Assembly: GCA_017634825.1 (NCBI GenBank)
Contig: JAGBMP010000004.1
Coordinates: 1 to 57,636, forward strand
Direction of reading: 5' to 3'
From: Butyrivibrio sp.
GTDB lineage: Bacteria; Bacillota; Clostridia; Lachnospirales; Lachnospiraceae
DNA length: 57,636 nt
The position numbers were made by a program, and so were the translations under genes. Under the pieces are notes generated by a model, which saw only the letters and a program-made list of their open reading frames with translations, had not been told where the DNA came from and did no database searches. Below, piece after piece: positions 35,566 through 44,272 of this stretch. Within the stretch, counting starts at the first letter, position 1. Each line of letters starts with the position of its first letter.

Positions 35566-36567
35566 TTGGGCGGAGAAATGATAAGTATTACGGAAATTGT
35601 TCTCATCGTCGCGGGATTTGCCGCGATCATATTGGGATACCTTCTTCCTGCCGGGAAAGAGCTTGACGAAGAAGACAAGATGCTCATGGAACGTGAAATT
35701 CGTGAGCTTGTTAGACGTGAGGTTGAGGAGCAGAAGGAAACCATCGAAGATATGGTGGATGACACCGTCGAGAATTCTCTGGACAAAACAGAAAGAGCCA
35801 TGGAACGAATCTCCAATGAGAAGCTTTCGGCAATTGGCGAGTATTCTGATACTGTTATCAATGATATCCATAAAAATCATGATGAAGTAATGTTCATGTA
35901 TGACATGCTCAATGACAAACACAAGAATCTGACAAATGTTGTCACTGAGGTAACGAAAAAGGCCGATGAAGCCAAACAGGTTGTAAGAGATGCGGAAGCT
36001 ACCGCCAGAGAAGCTCAGGAAGCAACAAGCTCACTGAAAGCTCAAGCGCCCGATAACGTCAGAGCAATTCTTCTTGATGAAACCGAAGATACACTAAGCG
36101 GAATCAAGATTCCCGTTAAGCCCAAACAGGTAACTCCTGAGCAGGTAGAGCCTGTTAAACCTGCTTTGAGTCAGCAGGCACCTGAACCGGAGCCTTTACC
36201 TGTTGAGAGCGGATATGTAGATGAAAAGAATTTAAAAGAGCTTGATATCCTTGAAGAAATTCCTGCAGAAGTGCTTACTTCAGAGCAGATTTCAAATCTC
36301 CATGTGATCGGCGGCAAAGAAAAGGAGGAACCTTCATCTAAGGTTGTTCAGATAACCGAGGCTGTCAGAGTTGAAGGAAGATCAAAAAATCCTGACAGGA
36401 ATATGAAGGAACTCACAGCCAATGATCCTGTTTCTCAGAATAAACAGATCATAGAAATGCACAAGGCCGGTAAGTCCAATATGGTCATTGCCAGAGAACT
36501 AGGCCTTGGAATCGGGGAAGTTAAACTTGTTATCGATCTTTCAAACAAGCATAGAAAAGTCAGATAA
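35566..36567 (+). CDS. SwrB/YlxL-like membrane protein (DUF6115-type)
   Basis: 333 aa. An N-terminal membrane helix (about 6-28) is followed by a long charged coiled coil (about 30-155), a Pro/Glu-rich linker, and a C-terminal helix-turn-helix-like segment (NKQIIEMHKAGKSNMVIARELGLGIGEVKLVIDLSNKHRK). This build and its place after sigD and before rpsB match Bacillus SwrB (YlxL), which promotes export-gate assembly. The identification is by architecture and synteny. The start is uncertain: TTG 35566 or ATG 35578, neither with ideal spacing. Confidence 0.75.
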   Translation: MGGEMISITEIVLIVAGFAAIILGYLLPAGKELDEEDKMLMEREIRELVRREVEEQKETIEDMVDDTVENSLDKTERAMERISNEKLSAIGEYSDTVINDIHKNHDEVMFMYDMLNDKHKNLTNVVTEVTKKADEAKQVVRDAEATAREAQEATSSLKAQAPDNVRAILLDETEDTLSGIKIPVKPKQVTPEQVEPVKPALSQQAPEPEPLPVESGYVDEKNLKELDILEEIPAEVLTSEQISNLHVIGGKEKEEPSSKVVQITEAVRVEGRSKNPDRNMKELTANDPVSQNKQIIEMHKAGKSNMVIARELGLGIGEVKLVIDLSNKHRKVR

Positions 36568-36582
36568 GAGGATGTGCAATAC

Positions 36583-37314
36583 ATGAAACTTAAGTATTAT
36601 CTTCGCGGTATGGGAATCGGAATAATTCTCACTGCGATAGTTATGGGCTTTGCCCTTGGGGGGAGAAAGGCGACCATGAGCGATGCTGAGGTCATAAAAA
36701 GAGCTAAGGCTCTTGGAATGGTTGAAAGCTCAGCTGAGGTCCTGACCCAGACACAAAGTGAAGACAGTGAGGTAGGAAGCGATGATGCATCTTCATCCAA
36801 TCAGGCGTTGGATCAAATCGGAGAAAAAATACCTGAAGAAGTCAACACGGAAATCGCTCTATCAGATCCACCTGTTTCAGAAGTGGCTGAAGAGACGAAA
36901 GAAACAGAAAATCAGATCGCAGAAAGTAGCAGCAGCTCTGATGCATCTGCCGATAATAAGCCGGAAGAAGAAACAAGCACAGCTGCAGCAAGCAGATCAG
37001 AAGAAGTAAGCTCAGCTACGGAAACTTCTGTTAGTGAGCCGGCGTCAACCGAATCAACATCTGAAGAAACCTCAAAGCCTTCAGAAGATCTGTCAGCAAG
37101 CAGTTCGGGAACCAAACAGATCACAATTCCCGGTGGAATGGGAAGTGATGGCGTAGCTGCACTTCTCGCAAGAGAAGGAATCGTAGATGATGCCGTAGCT
37201 TTTAATAAATATCTTGTAGAGAACAGGATTGACAGAATAATCAGATCAGGAACCAAATCTTTTCCTGAAAATGCAACTTATGAACAGATAGCCAGGATAA
37301 TAACAACCGGCTGA
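36583..37314 (+). CDS. Single-pass membrane protein with YceG/MltG-like C-terminal subdomain
   Basis: 243 aa from ATG 36583 (AGAGGA 10 nt upstream; an in-frame GTG at 36574 is possible). A membrane helix lies at about 6-26. A long Ser/Glu/Thr-rich low-complexity stretch (about 40-175) follows, then a C-terminal domain (ITIPGGMGSDGVAALLAREGIVDDAVAFNKYLVENRIDRIIRSGTKSFPENATYEQIARIITTG). The last resembles the LysM-like N-terminal part of MltG/YceG lytic transglycosylases. The catalytic domain is absent, so enzymatic activity is not expected. Role unknown, perhaps peptidoglycan-related. Confidence 0.7.
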   Translation: MKLKYYLRGMGIGIILTAIVMGFALGGRKATMSDAEVIKRAKALGMVESSAEVLTQTQSEDSEVGSDDASSSNQALDQIGEKIPEEVNTEIALSDPPVSEVAEETKETENQIAESSSSSDASADNKPEEETSTAAASRSEEVSSATETSVSEPASTESTSEETSKPSEDLSASSSGTKQITIPGGMGSDGVAALLAREGIVDDAVAFNKYLVENRIDRIIRSGTKSFPENATYEQIARIITTG

Positions 37315-37345
37315 AAAAAGAAGTGGAATTTCCGCTTCTTTTTTT
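37314..37345 (+). terminator. Rho-independent terminator ending the fla/che region
   Basis: GAAGTGGA (37320-37327) and TCCGCTTC (37331-37338) form a stem with one G-U pair, extended by A/T pairs and followed by TTTTTTT (37339-37345). It ends the flagellar block before rpsB. Confidence 0.88.
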
Positions 37346-37346
37346 G

Positions 37347-37375
37347 TTGATTTATTGCTTCTCTTATGATAATAT
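37347..37375 (+). promoter_or_regulatory. SigA promoter of rpsB-tsf
   Basis: TTGATT (37347-37352), 17-bp spacer, TAATAT (37370-37375), with TGA just before the -10 giving an extended -10. Placed immediately after a terminator, about 200 bp ahead of rpsB. Confidence 0.75.
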
Positions 37376-37381
37376 TAGAGA

Positions 37382-37571
37382 GCTGTGGACTCATATAGGC
37401 TATTTATGCCCATTTGAAGGTACATGGCAGTAACAATTAAACACGCATATCCTTCTTCCGGGCCGGTGTCAGTTATACTGATCAGCCAGGAGCTCACCAC
37501 ATAGGATAACGCCCCTTGTGGAATAACGGGTAAGGGATTTGCGGAAGATCAAACCAAACGGAGGTATTAAA
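37382..37571 (+). promoter_or_regulatory. Structured 5' leader of rpsB
   Basis: About 190 nt of untranslated leader. Nested pairings: TATCCT (37448-37453) with AGGATA (37503-37508), inside it GGTG (37465-37468) with CACC (37495-37498), and inside that TCAG/CTGA (37469-37472 and 37478-37481). CCCTT/AAGGG (37513-37517 and 37532-37536) forms a separate hairpin close to the ribosome binding site. The layout suggests feedback by ribosomal protein S2, which is inference. Confidence 0.5.
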
Positions 37572-38330
37572 ATGAGCGTTGTATCAATGAAACAGTTACT
37601 TGAGGCAGGTGTACATTTTGGACACCAGACAAGAAGATGGAACCCTAAAATGGCTCCTTACATCTTCACAGAGAGAAACGGAATCCACATCATCGACCTT
37701 CAGAAGTCAGTTGTTAAGGTTGACGAGGCTTACAAGGCAGTATTCGAGATTGCACAGCAGGGTGGAACAATCCTTTTCGTTGGAACCAAGAAGCAGGCTC
37801 AGGATGCAGTTAAGACAGAGGCTGAGCGTTGCGGAATGTACTATGTAAATGAGAGATGGCTCGGTGGAATGCTTACAAACTTCAAGACAATTCAGTCAAG
37901 AATTGCTCGTATGAAGGCTATCGAGAAGATGCAGGAAGACGGAACATTCGATGTTCTTCCTAAGAAGGAAGTTGCTCAGCTTAAGAAGGAGCTTTCTAAG
38001 CTTCAGGCAAACCTTGGCGGAATCAGAGATATGAAGAGAATTCCTGATGCTATCTTTGTTGTAGATCCTAAGAAGGAGAGAATCTGCATTCAGGAGGCTG
38101 AGTCTCTTGGAATCACACTTATCGGTATCGGCGATACAAACTGTGATCCTGAAGAGCTTGACTTCATCATCCCCGGTAACGATGACGCTATCAGAGCAGT
38201 AAAGCTTATCGTTGGTAAGATGGCAGACGCTGTTATCGAGGCTAATCAGGGTGCGGAGTCTGATGCAGCTGCTAACTATGACGCTGAGAGCGCTGAAGAG
38301 GCAGAGGCTGAGGAAACAGTAGAGGCATAA
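37572..38330 (+). CDS. rpsB: 30S ribosomal protein S2
   Basis: Small-subunit ribosomal protein. [43 protein letters not shown] is the canonical N-terminus and fixes the start at ATG 37572 (CGGAGG 8-9 nt upstream). The frame is open 11 codons further upstream, but that part is leader. 252 aa with an acidic Glu/Ala tail. Precedes tsf as in most bacteria. Confidence 0.98.
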   Translation: MSVVSMKQLLEAGVHFGHQTRRWNPKMAPYIFTERNGIHIIDLQKSVVKVDEAYKAVFEIAQQGGTILFVGTKKQAQDAVKTEAERCGMYYVNERWLGGMLTNFKTIQSRIARMKAIEKMQEDGTFDVLPKKEVAQLKKELSKLQANLGGIRDMKRIPDAIFVVDPKKERICIQEAESLGITLIGIGDTNCDPEELDFIIPGNDDAIRAVKLIVGKMADAVIEANQGAESDAAANYDAESAEEAEAEETVEA

Positions 38331-38371
38331 TTGCCTTGTACAATAAAATAAACCTTACGGAGGATAGATAA

Positions 38372-39325
38372 ATGGCTATTACAGCAGCAATGGTAAAAGA
38401 GTTACGTGAGTCTACAGGCGCTGGAATGATGGAGTGCAAGAAGGCTCTTACAGAGACAAACGGAGATATGGATCAGGCCGTTGAGTACCTTAGAAAAATG
38501 GGTATCATGAAGTCTGAGAAGAAGGCTAGCAGAATTGCAGCTGAGGGTCTTACAAGAATCGCTGTTAAGGATGACAAGACAGCAGCTGTAGTTGAGGTTA
38601 ACTCAGAGACAGACTTCGTTGCTCAGAACGAGAAGTTCCAGGCATTCGTTGAGGCGGTTGCTAATCAGGCTGTTAACTCAGATTCTAAGGACCTTGAGTC
38701 ATTCATGGCTGAGAAGTGGAACCTTGATGAGTCTAAGACAGTTAACGAGGCTCTTATCGAGATCACAGCAGTTATTTCAGAGAAGCTCAGCATCAGAAGA
38801 TTCGAGAAGGTTGTTGCAGAGAACGGTATCGTAGTTCCTTACGTACACGGAGGCGGAAGAATTTCTGTTCTTGTTGAGGCTGAGACTGATGTTGTTAACG
38901 ATGACATCAAGAATGCAGTTAAGAACGTAGCTATGCAGGTTGCAGCTCTTAATCCTAAGTTCATTTCTTCTGAGGATATTTCAGAGGAGTACAGAAACCA
39001 CGAGAAGGAGATCCTTCTTGCTCAGGCTATGAAGGAGAACGAGGAGCTTCCTGAGAACAAGAAAAAGCCTCAGGAGATCATCGAGAAGATGCTTGTTGGA
39101 CGTCTTAACAAGGAGTTCAAGGAGATCTGCCTTAATGAGCAGGTTTATGTTAAGGCTGAGGATGGCAAGCAGACTGTTGCTCAGTACCTTGCACAGGTTG
39201 GCAAGAACAACAGTGCAAACCTCAAGATCAAGAAGATCGTTCGTTTCGAGACCGGTGAGGGCATCGAGAAGAAGAGCGAGAACTTTGCTGTGGAAGTTGC
39301 TAAGCAGGCAGGAACTCTTAACTAA
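38372..39325 (+). CDS. tsf: Translation elongation factor Ts
   Basis: Guanine nucleotide exchange factor for EF-Tu. The N-terminal UBA-like part (VKELRESTGAGMMECKKALTETNGDMDQAVEYLRKMG) and the core NSETDFVAQNEKF are diagnostic. 317 aa. ATG with CGGAGG upstream. A terminator follows; pyrH and frr, which often come next in Bacillus, are absent here. Confidence 0.98.
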   Translation: MAITAAMVKELRESTGAGMMECKKALTETNGDMDQAVEYLRKMGIMKSEKKASRIAAEGLTRIAVKDDKTAAVVEVNSETDFVAQNEKFQAFVEAVANQAVNSDSKDLESFMAEKWNLDESKTVNEALIEITAVISEKLSIRRFEKVVAENGIVVPYVHGGGRISVLVEAETDVVNDDIKNAVKNVAMQVAALNPKFISSEDISEEYRNHEKEILLAQAMKENEELPENKKKPQEIIEKMLVGRLNKEFKEICLNEQVYVKAEDGKQTVAQYLAQVGKNNSANLKIKKIVRFETGEGIEKKSENFAVEVAKQAGTLN

Positions 39326-39346
39326 TTCCTTTTAGAAAAGCATTTC

Positions 39347-39377
39347 AGGAGCTTTGGTTAATCCAAAGCTCCTTTTT
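39347..39377 (+). terminator. Rho-independent terminator after tsf
   Basis: A perfect 11-bp stem (AGGAGCTTTGG, 39347-39357, with CCAAAGCTCCT, 39363-39373), a 5-nt loop and a T run to 39377. Confidence 0.95.
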
Positions 39378-39410
39378 GTTATCCAAATATTATTTTGTGC
39401 ACTTTGAATG

Positions 39411-39439
39411 TGGAATTTTAAGGGCAAATGTCATATACT
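39411..39439 (+). promoter_or_regulatory. Probable SigA promoter of minCDE
   Basis: TGGAAT (39411-39416), 17 bp, TATACT (39434-39439). The -35 is weak and the -10 is good. Transcription would begin near 39446, right at a hairpin. Confidence 0.45.
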
Positions 39440-39446
39440 AGTCATA

Positions 39447-39472
39447 GTGCGTTTTGGGGATGAAATACGCAC
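39447..39472 (+). promoter_or_regulatory. 5'-end hairpin of the minC transcript (copy 1 of shared motif)
   Basis: GTGCGT (39447-39452) pairs with ACGCAC (39467-39472), loop TTTGGGGATGAAAT. The same arms, the GGGGAT in the loop and the sequence after the 3' arm recur at 44316-44380 in front of a CsoR-family gene. Position next to the predicted transcription start suggests a regulatory RNA or operator. Confidence 0.55.
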
Positions 39473-39504
39473 ATATTGTATGAAGAAGGTTGGGTGATTT
39501 CATT

Positions 39505-40245
39505 TTGGATGCAGCAGTAACAATCAAGGGAACAAAGTCAGGCATCATTCTGGTTTTGAATCCGTCTTTATCTTTCGAGGATCTTTGCTTGTCTGTTAAG
39601 GACAAGTTTAAAGAGGCATCATCATTTCTCGGCAGGAACAATATGGGGCTTCTTATCAGAGGAAGGCAGCTCTCTGATGTAGAGACCGATAGAGTTGTTG
39701 AAATCATTCAGGCAAATTCAGATCTTACAATTACCTGTATCATTGACGATGAATCAGTATTTGAAACAGGCTTTAAACGTGCTATGGGTGTTTTGGAACC
39801 TGAGCAGGAACCTGTATCTGTGGGCGTACCACTTGATGACACATTTGATGACAACGCAATGATCTACAGGGGCAATCTGCGCTCCGGACAGGATATTTCC
39901 AGTGAAAAGAGCATTGTAGTAATGGGCGATGTTAAGCCCGGTGCCAATGTTACATCTTACGGAAGTATTTATATCCTGGGAGAATTAAGAGGCAATGCCT
40001 TCGCAGGTGCGGGAGGTGACAGAGATGCTATCATCATGGCACTGGACCTTCGTCCAATCCAGGTAAGGATTGCAGATGCCATAGCCATTTCTCCGGATGC
40101 TGAAAAAGGAGCAAAGCTTAAAGTAAAGAAAAAGAAGTTTTTATCCAGTAGCGAAGGAGACCCGGAAGTGGCCTACATCGAGAATGGCCATATCGTTAAG
40201 ACAGGCTACGGTGCATCATTTTTAAGAGAGTTTTATAAGATTTAA
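39505..40245 (+). CDS. minC: Septum site-determining protein MinC
   Basis: FtsZ-assembly inhibitor activated by MinD. The N-terminal domain begins AAVTIKGTKSGIILVLNP. The C-terminal beta-helix domain has the typical YRGNLRSGQDISSEKSIVVMGDVKPGANVTSYGSIYILGELRGNAFAGAGGDRDAIIMALDLRPIQVRIAD. I place the start at TTG 39505 (246 aa), with GGGTGAT about 7 nt upstream. TTG 39490 lacks proper spacing to its GAAGG. Followed by minD and minE. Confidence 0.94.
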   Translation: MDAAVTIKGTKSGIILVLNPSLSFEDLCLSVKDKFKEASSFLGRNNMGLLIRGRQLSDVETDRVVEIIQANSDLTITCIIDDESVFETGFKRAMGVLEPEQEPVSVGVPLDDTFDDNAMIYRGNLRSGQDISSEKSIVVMGDVKPGANVTSYGSIYILGELRGNAFAGAGGDRDAIIMALDLRPIQVRIADAIAISPDAEKGAKLKVKKKKFLSSSEGDPEVAYIENGHIVKTGYGASFLREFYKI

Positions 40246-40265
40246 AAGAAGTTCAGGAGGAAAAC

Positions 40266-41045
40266 ATGGGAGAAGTAATAGTTATTACATCAGGAAAAGG
40301 TGGTGTTGGTAAGACAACAACTACTGCCAATCTTGGAACAGGTCTTGCCAAGCTTAACAAGAAGGTTGTTCTTGTTGATACAGATATAGGACTGCGCAAC
40401 CTTGATGTTGTTATGGGACTTGAGAACAGGATCGTCTACACTTTGGTAGATGTTGTAGAGGAGAACTGCAAGTTGAAGCAGGCACTTATAAGAGATAAGA
40501 AATATGAGAACCTCTTCCTCTTACCTGCAGCACAGACAAGGGATAAGACCAGCGTAACACCCGAGCAAATGAAAAAGCTCACAGATGAGTTAAAGGCAGA
40601 GTTTGATTACGTTATTCTTGATTGTCCGGCAGGAATTGAGCAGGGATTTAAGAATGCTATTGCAGGAGCTGACAGAGCACTGGTTGTAACTACACCTGAG
40701 GTGTCAGCAGTAAGAGATGCAGACAGGATCATAGGACTTTTAGAGGCCAATGAGATCAAGAATCCTCAGCTTGTAGTAAACAGACTTCGTCCTGATATGA
40801 TAAAGAGAGGCGACATGATGTCTGCAGATGACGTTGTAGATATTCTTGCTGTAGAGCTTATCGGTCAGGTTCCGGATGATGAAAACATTGTAGTTGCCAC
40901 CAACAACGGTGAGCCTTTGGTCGGTGACAATTCACTGGCAGGACAGGCATACATGAATATCTGCAGAAGAGTTACGGGTGAGGCAGTTCCTTTCCTTGAT
41001 CTCGAAGCGAGAAAGGGTCTTTTTTCCTGGTTTAAGAAAAAGTGA
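40266..41045 (+). CDS. minD: Septum site-determining ATPase MinD
   Basis: Membrane-associating ATPase that recruits MinC and oscillates with MinE. Deviant Walker A SGKGGVGKTT at residues 10-19, and an amphipathic membrane-targeting helix at the C-terminus (ARKGLFSWFKKK). 259 aa. AGGAGG precedes the ATG. Distinct from FlhG at 25571, which lacks this C-terminal helix. Confidence 0.97.
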   Translation: MGEVIVITSGKGGVGKTTTTANLGTGLAKLNKKVVLVDTDIGLRNLDVVMGLENRIVYTLVDVVEENCKLKQALIRDKKYENLFLLPAAQTRDKTSVTPEQMKKLTDELKAEFDYVILDCPAGIEQGFKNAIAGADRALVVTTPEVSAVRDADRIIGLLEANEIKNPQLVVNRLRPDMIKRGDMMSADDVVDILAVELIGQVPDDENIVVATNNGEPLVGDNSLAGQAYMNICRRVTGEAVPFLDLEARKGLFSWFKKK

Positions 41046-41059
41046 TGGGAGGCTGAGCA

Positions 41060-41338
41060 ATGAAGATTACAGACATATTTAAAAAGAAATCATCAAGCGA
41101 TGTTGCTAAAGACAGATTAAAGCTTGTTCTTGTATCTGACAGAGCCAGCTGCTCTCCTGAGATAATGCAGAAAATCAGAAGCGACATCATAGAAGTGCTT
41201 TCTAAGTACGCTGAGATTGATATGGATGGAATTGATATCAATTTCACCCAGATGGACACTGAGGATAACAGCGGTAAGACAGTTCCTGCTCTTTACGCCA
41301 ATATTCCTATTAAGAACATTAATCATAGTGTAAAATAA
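41060..41338 (+). CDS. minE: Cell division topological specificity factor MinE
   Basis: Stimulates MinD ATPase and gives the Min system its spatial pattern. The 92 aa have DVAKDRLKLVLVSDRASCSPEIMQKIRSDIIEVLSKYAEIDMDGIDINF, the MinE anti-MinCD helix and topological domain. Its presence means an oscillating Min system rather than the DivIVA type. It ends 8 bp before the ATPase gene, so the four genes probably form one unit. Confidence 0.95.
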   Translation: MKITDIFKKKSSSDVAKDRLKLVLVSDRASCSPEIMQKIRSDIIEVLSKYAEIDMDGIDINFTQMDTEDNSGKTVPALYANIPIKNINHSVK

Positions 41339-41346
41339 ACCAAATT

Positions 41347-43767
41347 ATGGACAGTAACAACAGAGGCCTTTCAGCTGCAAGAGTAAATGAACTTTTGCAG
41401 CAGGGAAAAGGCAACACACAAATTGAAAATATCGGAAAGACCAATAGGGAAATAATCAGAGAGAATATATTTACATATTTCAATCTGATATTCTTTATTA
41501 TGGCCATTTTGCTGGTAATTTCCGGGGCATGGAATTCGCTTACCTTTCTTCCGGTTATTATCTGTAATGCCCTTATAGGTATTTTCCAGGGGATAAAGGC
41601 CAAGAACATTTTGGACAGGCTAAAGGTCCTTCACCAGACCACGGTGACAGCCATAAGAGACGGTGAAGAGAAGATTGTCCATGTCGACAAGCTTGTCCTT
41701 GGGGATGTGATTGTTCTTTCTGCCGGAAGCCAGATCTGCGCGGATGCAGTAGTTATTGACGGTGAGATATCCGTCAATGAAGCACTTCTTACCGGTGAAG
41801 CGGATGAAATCAACAAGAAATCCGGAGATGAACTTATGTCCGGAAGTTTTGTCGTTTCAGGCAAGTGCCTTGCAGAGCTCACAAGAGTCGGACAGGACTC
41901 CTACATTTCAAAGCTTATGCTAAAGGCCAAGAAGATGCCTTCTTCAGAGCAATCTGAGATGGTCAAGTCCATCAACAAGATTGTTGCTTTTGCGGGACTT
42001 ATCATTATTCCTGTCGGTATACTTCTTTTTGTTCAGAGCTTTTTTATTCAGGGCAATTCCTTTGCTGAGAGCGTTCCATCGATGGTGGCAGCTCTTATTG
42101 GAATGATTCCTGAAGGACTATATCTGCTCCTTAGCATCACACTGGGACTTAGTACCATCAGGCTTGCCAAGCAAAAGGTTATGCTTCATGACATGAGAAG
42201 TATTGAGACTTTAGCCAGAGTAGATACCATTTGTGTGGATAAGACCGGGACCATAACCGATAACAGCATGCTTGTAGCAGATGCTGTCTTATCAGACGGG
42301 TCAAAAGAGCCTGAGGCTTTAGATTACTATGTCAATCTGATTGCCGATTATATCGGATGTGTTCCGGATGATAACATAACCATGCATGCTCTTGAGGATT
42401 ATTTCCCCATTAGGAACAGCAGAACATGCCTGTCCTTCCATCCTTTCTCTTCAAAATTCAAATACAGCGGAGTCCGGTTTAAGGATGGAACTTATCTGAT
42501 GGGAGCACCGGAGTTTGTGCTTCAGGATGAATATGAGAATTACAAAGACCTTATAAACAGCTATGCATCGGTAGGGCTTAGAGTTTTATGTTTTGCGAGC
42601 TATTTCGGCGGAGCTGACGGAACAAGCTTCATTGATGAAAACAGTGATGATCTGTCTGTTGAGCTTCCAAACGGAGTCCTTACAGGGGCCAGAACAAAGC
42701 CTCTGGTATTCATTCTTTTGCAGAATCCTATCAGAGAAAATGCACCTGCAACCTTTGCTTATTTTAAGAAGCAGGGCGTAAACGTAAAAGTAATATCGGG
42801 TGATAATCCCATGACTGTATCAAATGTAGCGGCAAATGCCGGCATTGAAAACAGTGACAAATACGTGGATGCCAGCACTCTTGACGATGGTGACATCCCT
42901 GCAGCTGTTAGGGAATACACTGTATTTGGCCGTGTATCTCCCGAGCAGAAACAGAAGATTGTAAAAGCCCTTAAAAGAGATGGTCATACCGTTGCCATGA
43001 CAGGTGATGGTGTAAATGATATCCTTGCCATGAAGGATGCAGATTGCAGCGTTGCAATGGCAGCCGGATCTGATGCAGCTGTTCAGGCAGCGCAGGTTGT
43101 TCTCATGGATGATGACTTTGCGAACATGCCCAAGATAGTGGCAGAGGGACGAAGGAACATAAATAACATAGAGAGAACAGCAACACTGTTTTTGGTGAAG
43201 AATATCTTTTCACTGCTGCTTGCTGTATTCTCCATAATAAATGTTGTTACATATCCGCTCCAGCCATCACAGATCACCATGGTGAGTTTGTTTAACATAG
43301 GAATACCCGGTTTCTTCCTGGCTATGGAGCCCAATAATAAGAGAATAGAAGGGCACTTCCTTATAAAGGTACTCTTAAAAGCTATGCCTGCAGCACTTAC
43401 AGACTTTTTGGCGATAGCAGCACTGGTAGTATTTGGAAATACTTTTGGCGTGGATCAGGTGGATGTTTCGGTTGCTTCGACATTTCTTTTAGCAATAGTC
43501 GGATTTATTATCCTGGCAAACATCTGTTATCCTCTTAATAAGTACAGACTTCGTGTTATCGGAGGCTGTATCCTTGGTATGATACTTGCAGCTATCATCT
43601 TCAATGATCTGTTCTCTATCAGCCATGTATCAATGAAATGTGCTATGCTGTTTGTTTTGTTTGCTATTGCAACAGAGCCTTTCATGCGCTATCTTACTAT
43701 GTTCTTTACCTTTGTCGAGGAGAAGGTTCAGAGTAATTTAGCTTTTACAAAAGATAAAAGAACATAA
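41347..43767 (+). CDS. Cation-transporting P-type ATPase (CtpE-like)
   Basis: Integral membrane ion pump of 806 aa. The actuator motif LTGEAD, the phosphorylation site D298 in DKTGTITD, a nucleotide-binding domain, and the hinge TGDGVNDILAMKDADCSVAMAAGSDAA are all intact. Helix-4 region IGMIPEGLYLLLSITLGL resembles the CtpE group (proposed Ca2+ uptake in mycobacteria) more than heavy-metal pumps, and no Cys-Pro-Cys is present. The transported ion is unknown. The link with minE is by position. Confidence 0.88.
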   Translation: MDSNNRGLSAARVNELLQQGKGNTQIENIGKTNREIIRENIFTYFNLIFFIMAILLVISGAWNSLTFLPVIICNALIGIFQGIKAKNILDRLKVLHQTTVTAIRDGEEKIVHVDKLVLGDVIVLSAGSQICADAVVIDGEISVNEALLTGEADEINKKSGDELMSGSFVVSGKCLAELTRVGQDSYISKLMLKAKKMPSSEQSEMVKSINKIVAFAGLIIIPVGILLFVQSFFIQGNSFAESVPSMVAALIGMIPEGLYLLLSITLGLSTIRLAKQKVMLHDMRSIETLARVDTICVDKTGTITDNSMLVADAVLSDGSKEPEALDYYVNLIADYIGCVPDDNITMHALEDYFPIRNSRTCLSFHPFSSKFKYSGVRFKDGTYLMGAPEFVLQDEYENYKDLINSYASVGLRVLCFASYFGGADGTSFIDENSDDLSVELPNGVLTGARTKPLVFILLQNPIRENAPATFAYFKKQGVNVKVISGDNPMTVSNVAANAGIENSDKYVDASTLDDGDIPAAVREYTVFGRVSPEQKQKIVKALKRDGHTVAMTGDGVNDILAMKDADCSVAMAAGSDAAVQAAQVVLMDDDFANMPKIVAEGRRNINNIERTATLFLVKNIFSLLLAVFSIINVVTYPLQPSQITMVSLFNIGIPGFFLAMEPNNKRIEGHFLIKVLLKAMPAALTDFLAIAALVVFGNTFGVDQVDVSVASTFLLAIVGFIILANICYPLNKYRLRVIGGCILGMILAAIIFNDLFSISHVSMKCAMLFVLFAIATEPFMRYLTMFFTFVEEKVQSNLAFTKDKRT

Positions 43768-43769
43768 TT

Positions 43770-43805
43770 CAAATTTTGTGGTATAATTTAATAGTATAAA
43801 ATTTG
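43770..43805 (+). promoter_or_regulatory. Promoter flanked by inverted repeat before the OhrR-like gene
   Basis: CAAATTTT (43770-43777) and AAAATTTG (43798-43805) are perfect inverted arms. Between them lies an extended -10 TGG-TATAAT ending at 43787. The layout fits an operator for the MarR-type product of the next gene, i.e. autoregulation by inference. Confidence 0.55.
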
Positions 43806-43822
43806 ATTTGATGGAGATTATT

Positions 43823-44266
43823 ATGTGTATTAACGAAGAAAAATATGAATCACTCAAACTTGGAAAGCAGCTTTGTTTCCCGCTTTATGCTTGTTCAAAG
43901 GAAATTATCAGGAAATATAAGCCTTACCTTGATGATATCGACCTTACTTATACTCAGTACATTACAATGATGGTTCTCTGGGAGAAGGGCACTGTCAATG
44001 TTAAGACTTTAGGTGAGTGTCTTTATCTTGATTCCGGTACACTTACTCCTGTTCTTAAAAAACTTGAATCAAAGGGATACATCACAAGAGAGAGATCATC
44101 TGAGGATGAGAGAAATCTTGTTGTTTCAATCACAGAAGAGGGCATGGCTTTAAGAGAGAAGGCACTCTCTATTCCTGAGGCAATGGGTTCATGTGTACAG
44201 CTCACAGCAGAAGAGGCTGGAGTGCTCTACAAGCTTTTATATAAGATTATTGGAAATGTTAGATAA
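43823..44266 (+). CDS. MarR-family regulator, OhrR-like
   Basis: Winged-helix repressor of 147 aa. Features of peroxide-sensing OhrR: QLCFPLYACSKEI near the N-terminus with C18 at the position of the reactive cysteine, the recognition region LDSGTLTPVLKKLESKGYITRERSSEDERNLVVSITEEG, and IPEAMGSC near the end. Start ATG 43823 with GGAG 8 nt upstream (an in-frame ATG at 43808 has no site). No ohr peroxidase gene is next to it. Regulates itself, or unlinked genes, by inference. Confidence 0.85.
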   Translation: MCINEEKYESLKLGKQLCFPLYACSKEIIRKYKPYLDDIDLTYTQYITMMVLWEKGTVNVKTLGECLYLDSGTLTPVLKKLESKGYITRERSSEDERNLVVSITEEGMALREKALSIPEAMGSCVQLTAEEAGVLYKLLYKIIGNVR

Positions 44267-44272
44267 TCTTTA

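Noticed and set aside
35566..35580. ATG 35578 as certain start of the SwrB-like gene
   Set aside because: GGAG ends only 2 nt before it, too close. TTG 35566 is no better supported, so the start was left open rather than changed.
37382..37571. T-box or tRNA-like element in the rpsB leader
   Set aside because: No T-box sequence (AGGGTGG..ACCGCG type) and no cloverleaf with CCA-proximal pairing was visible.
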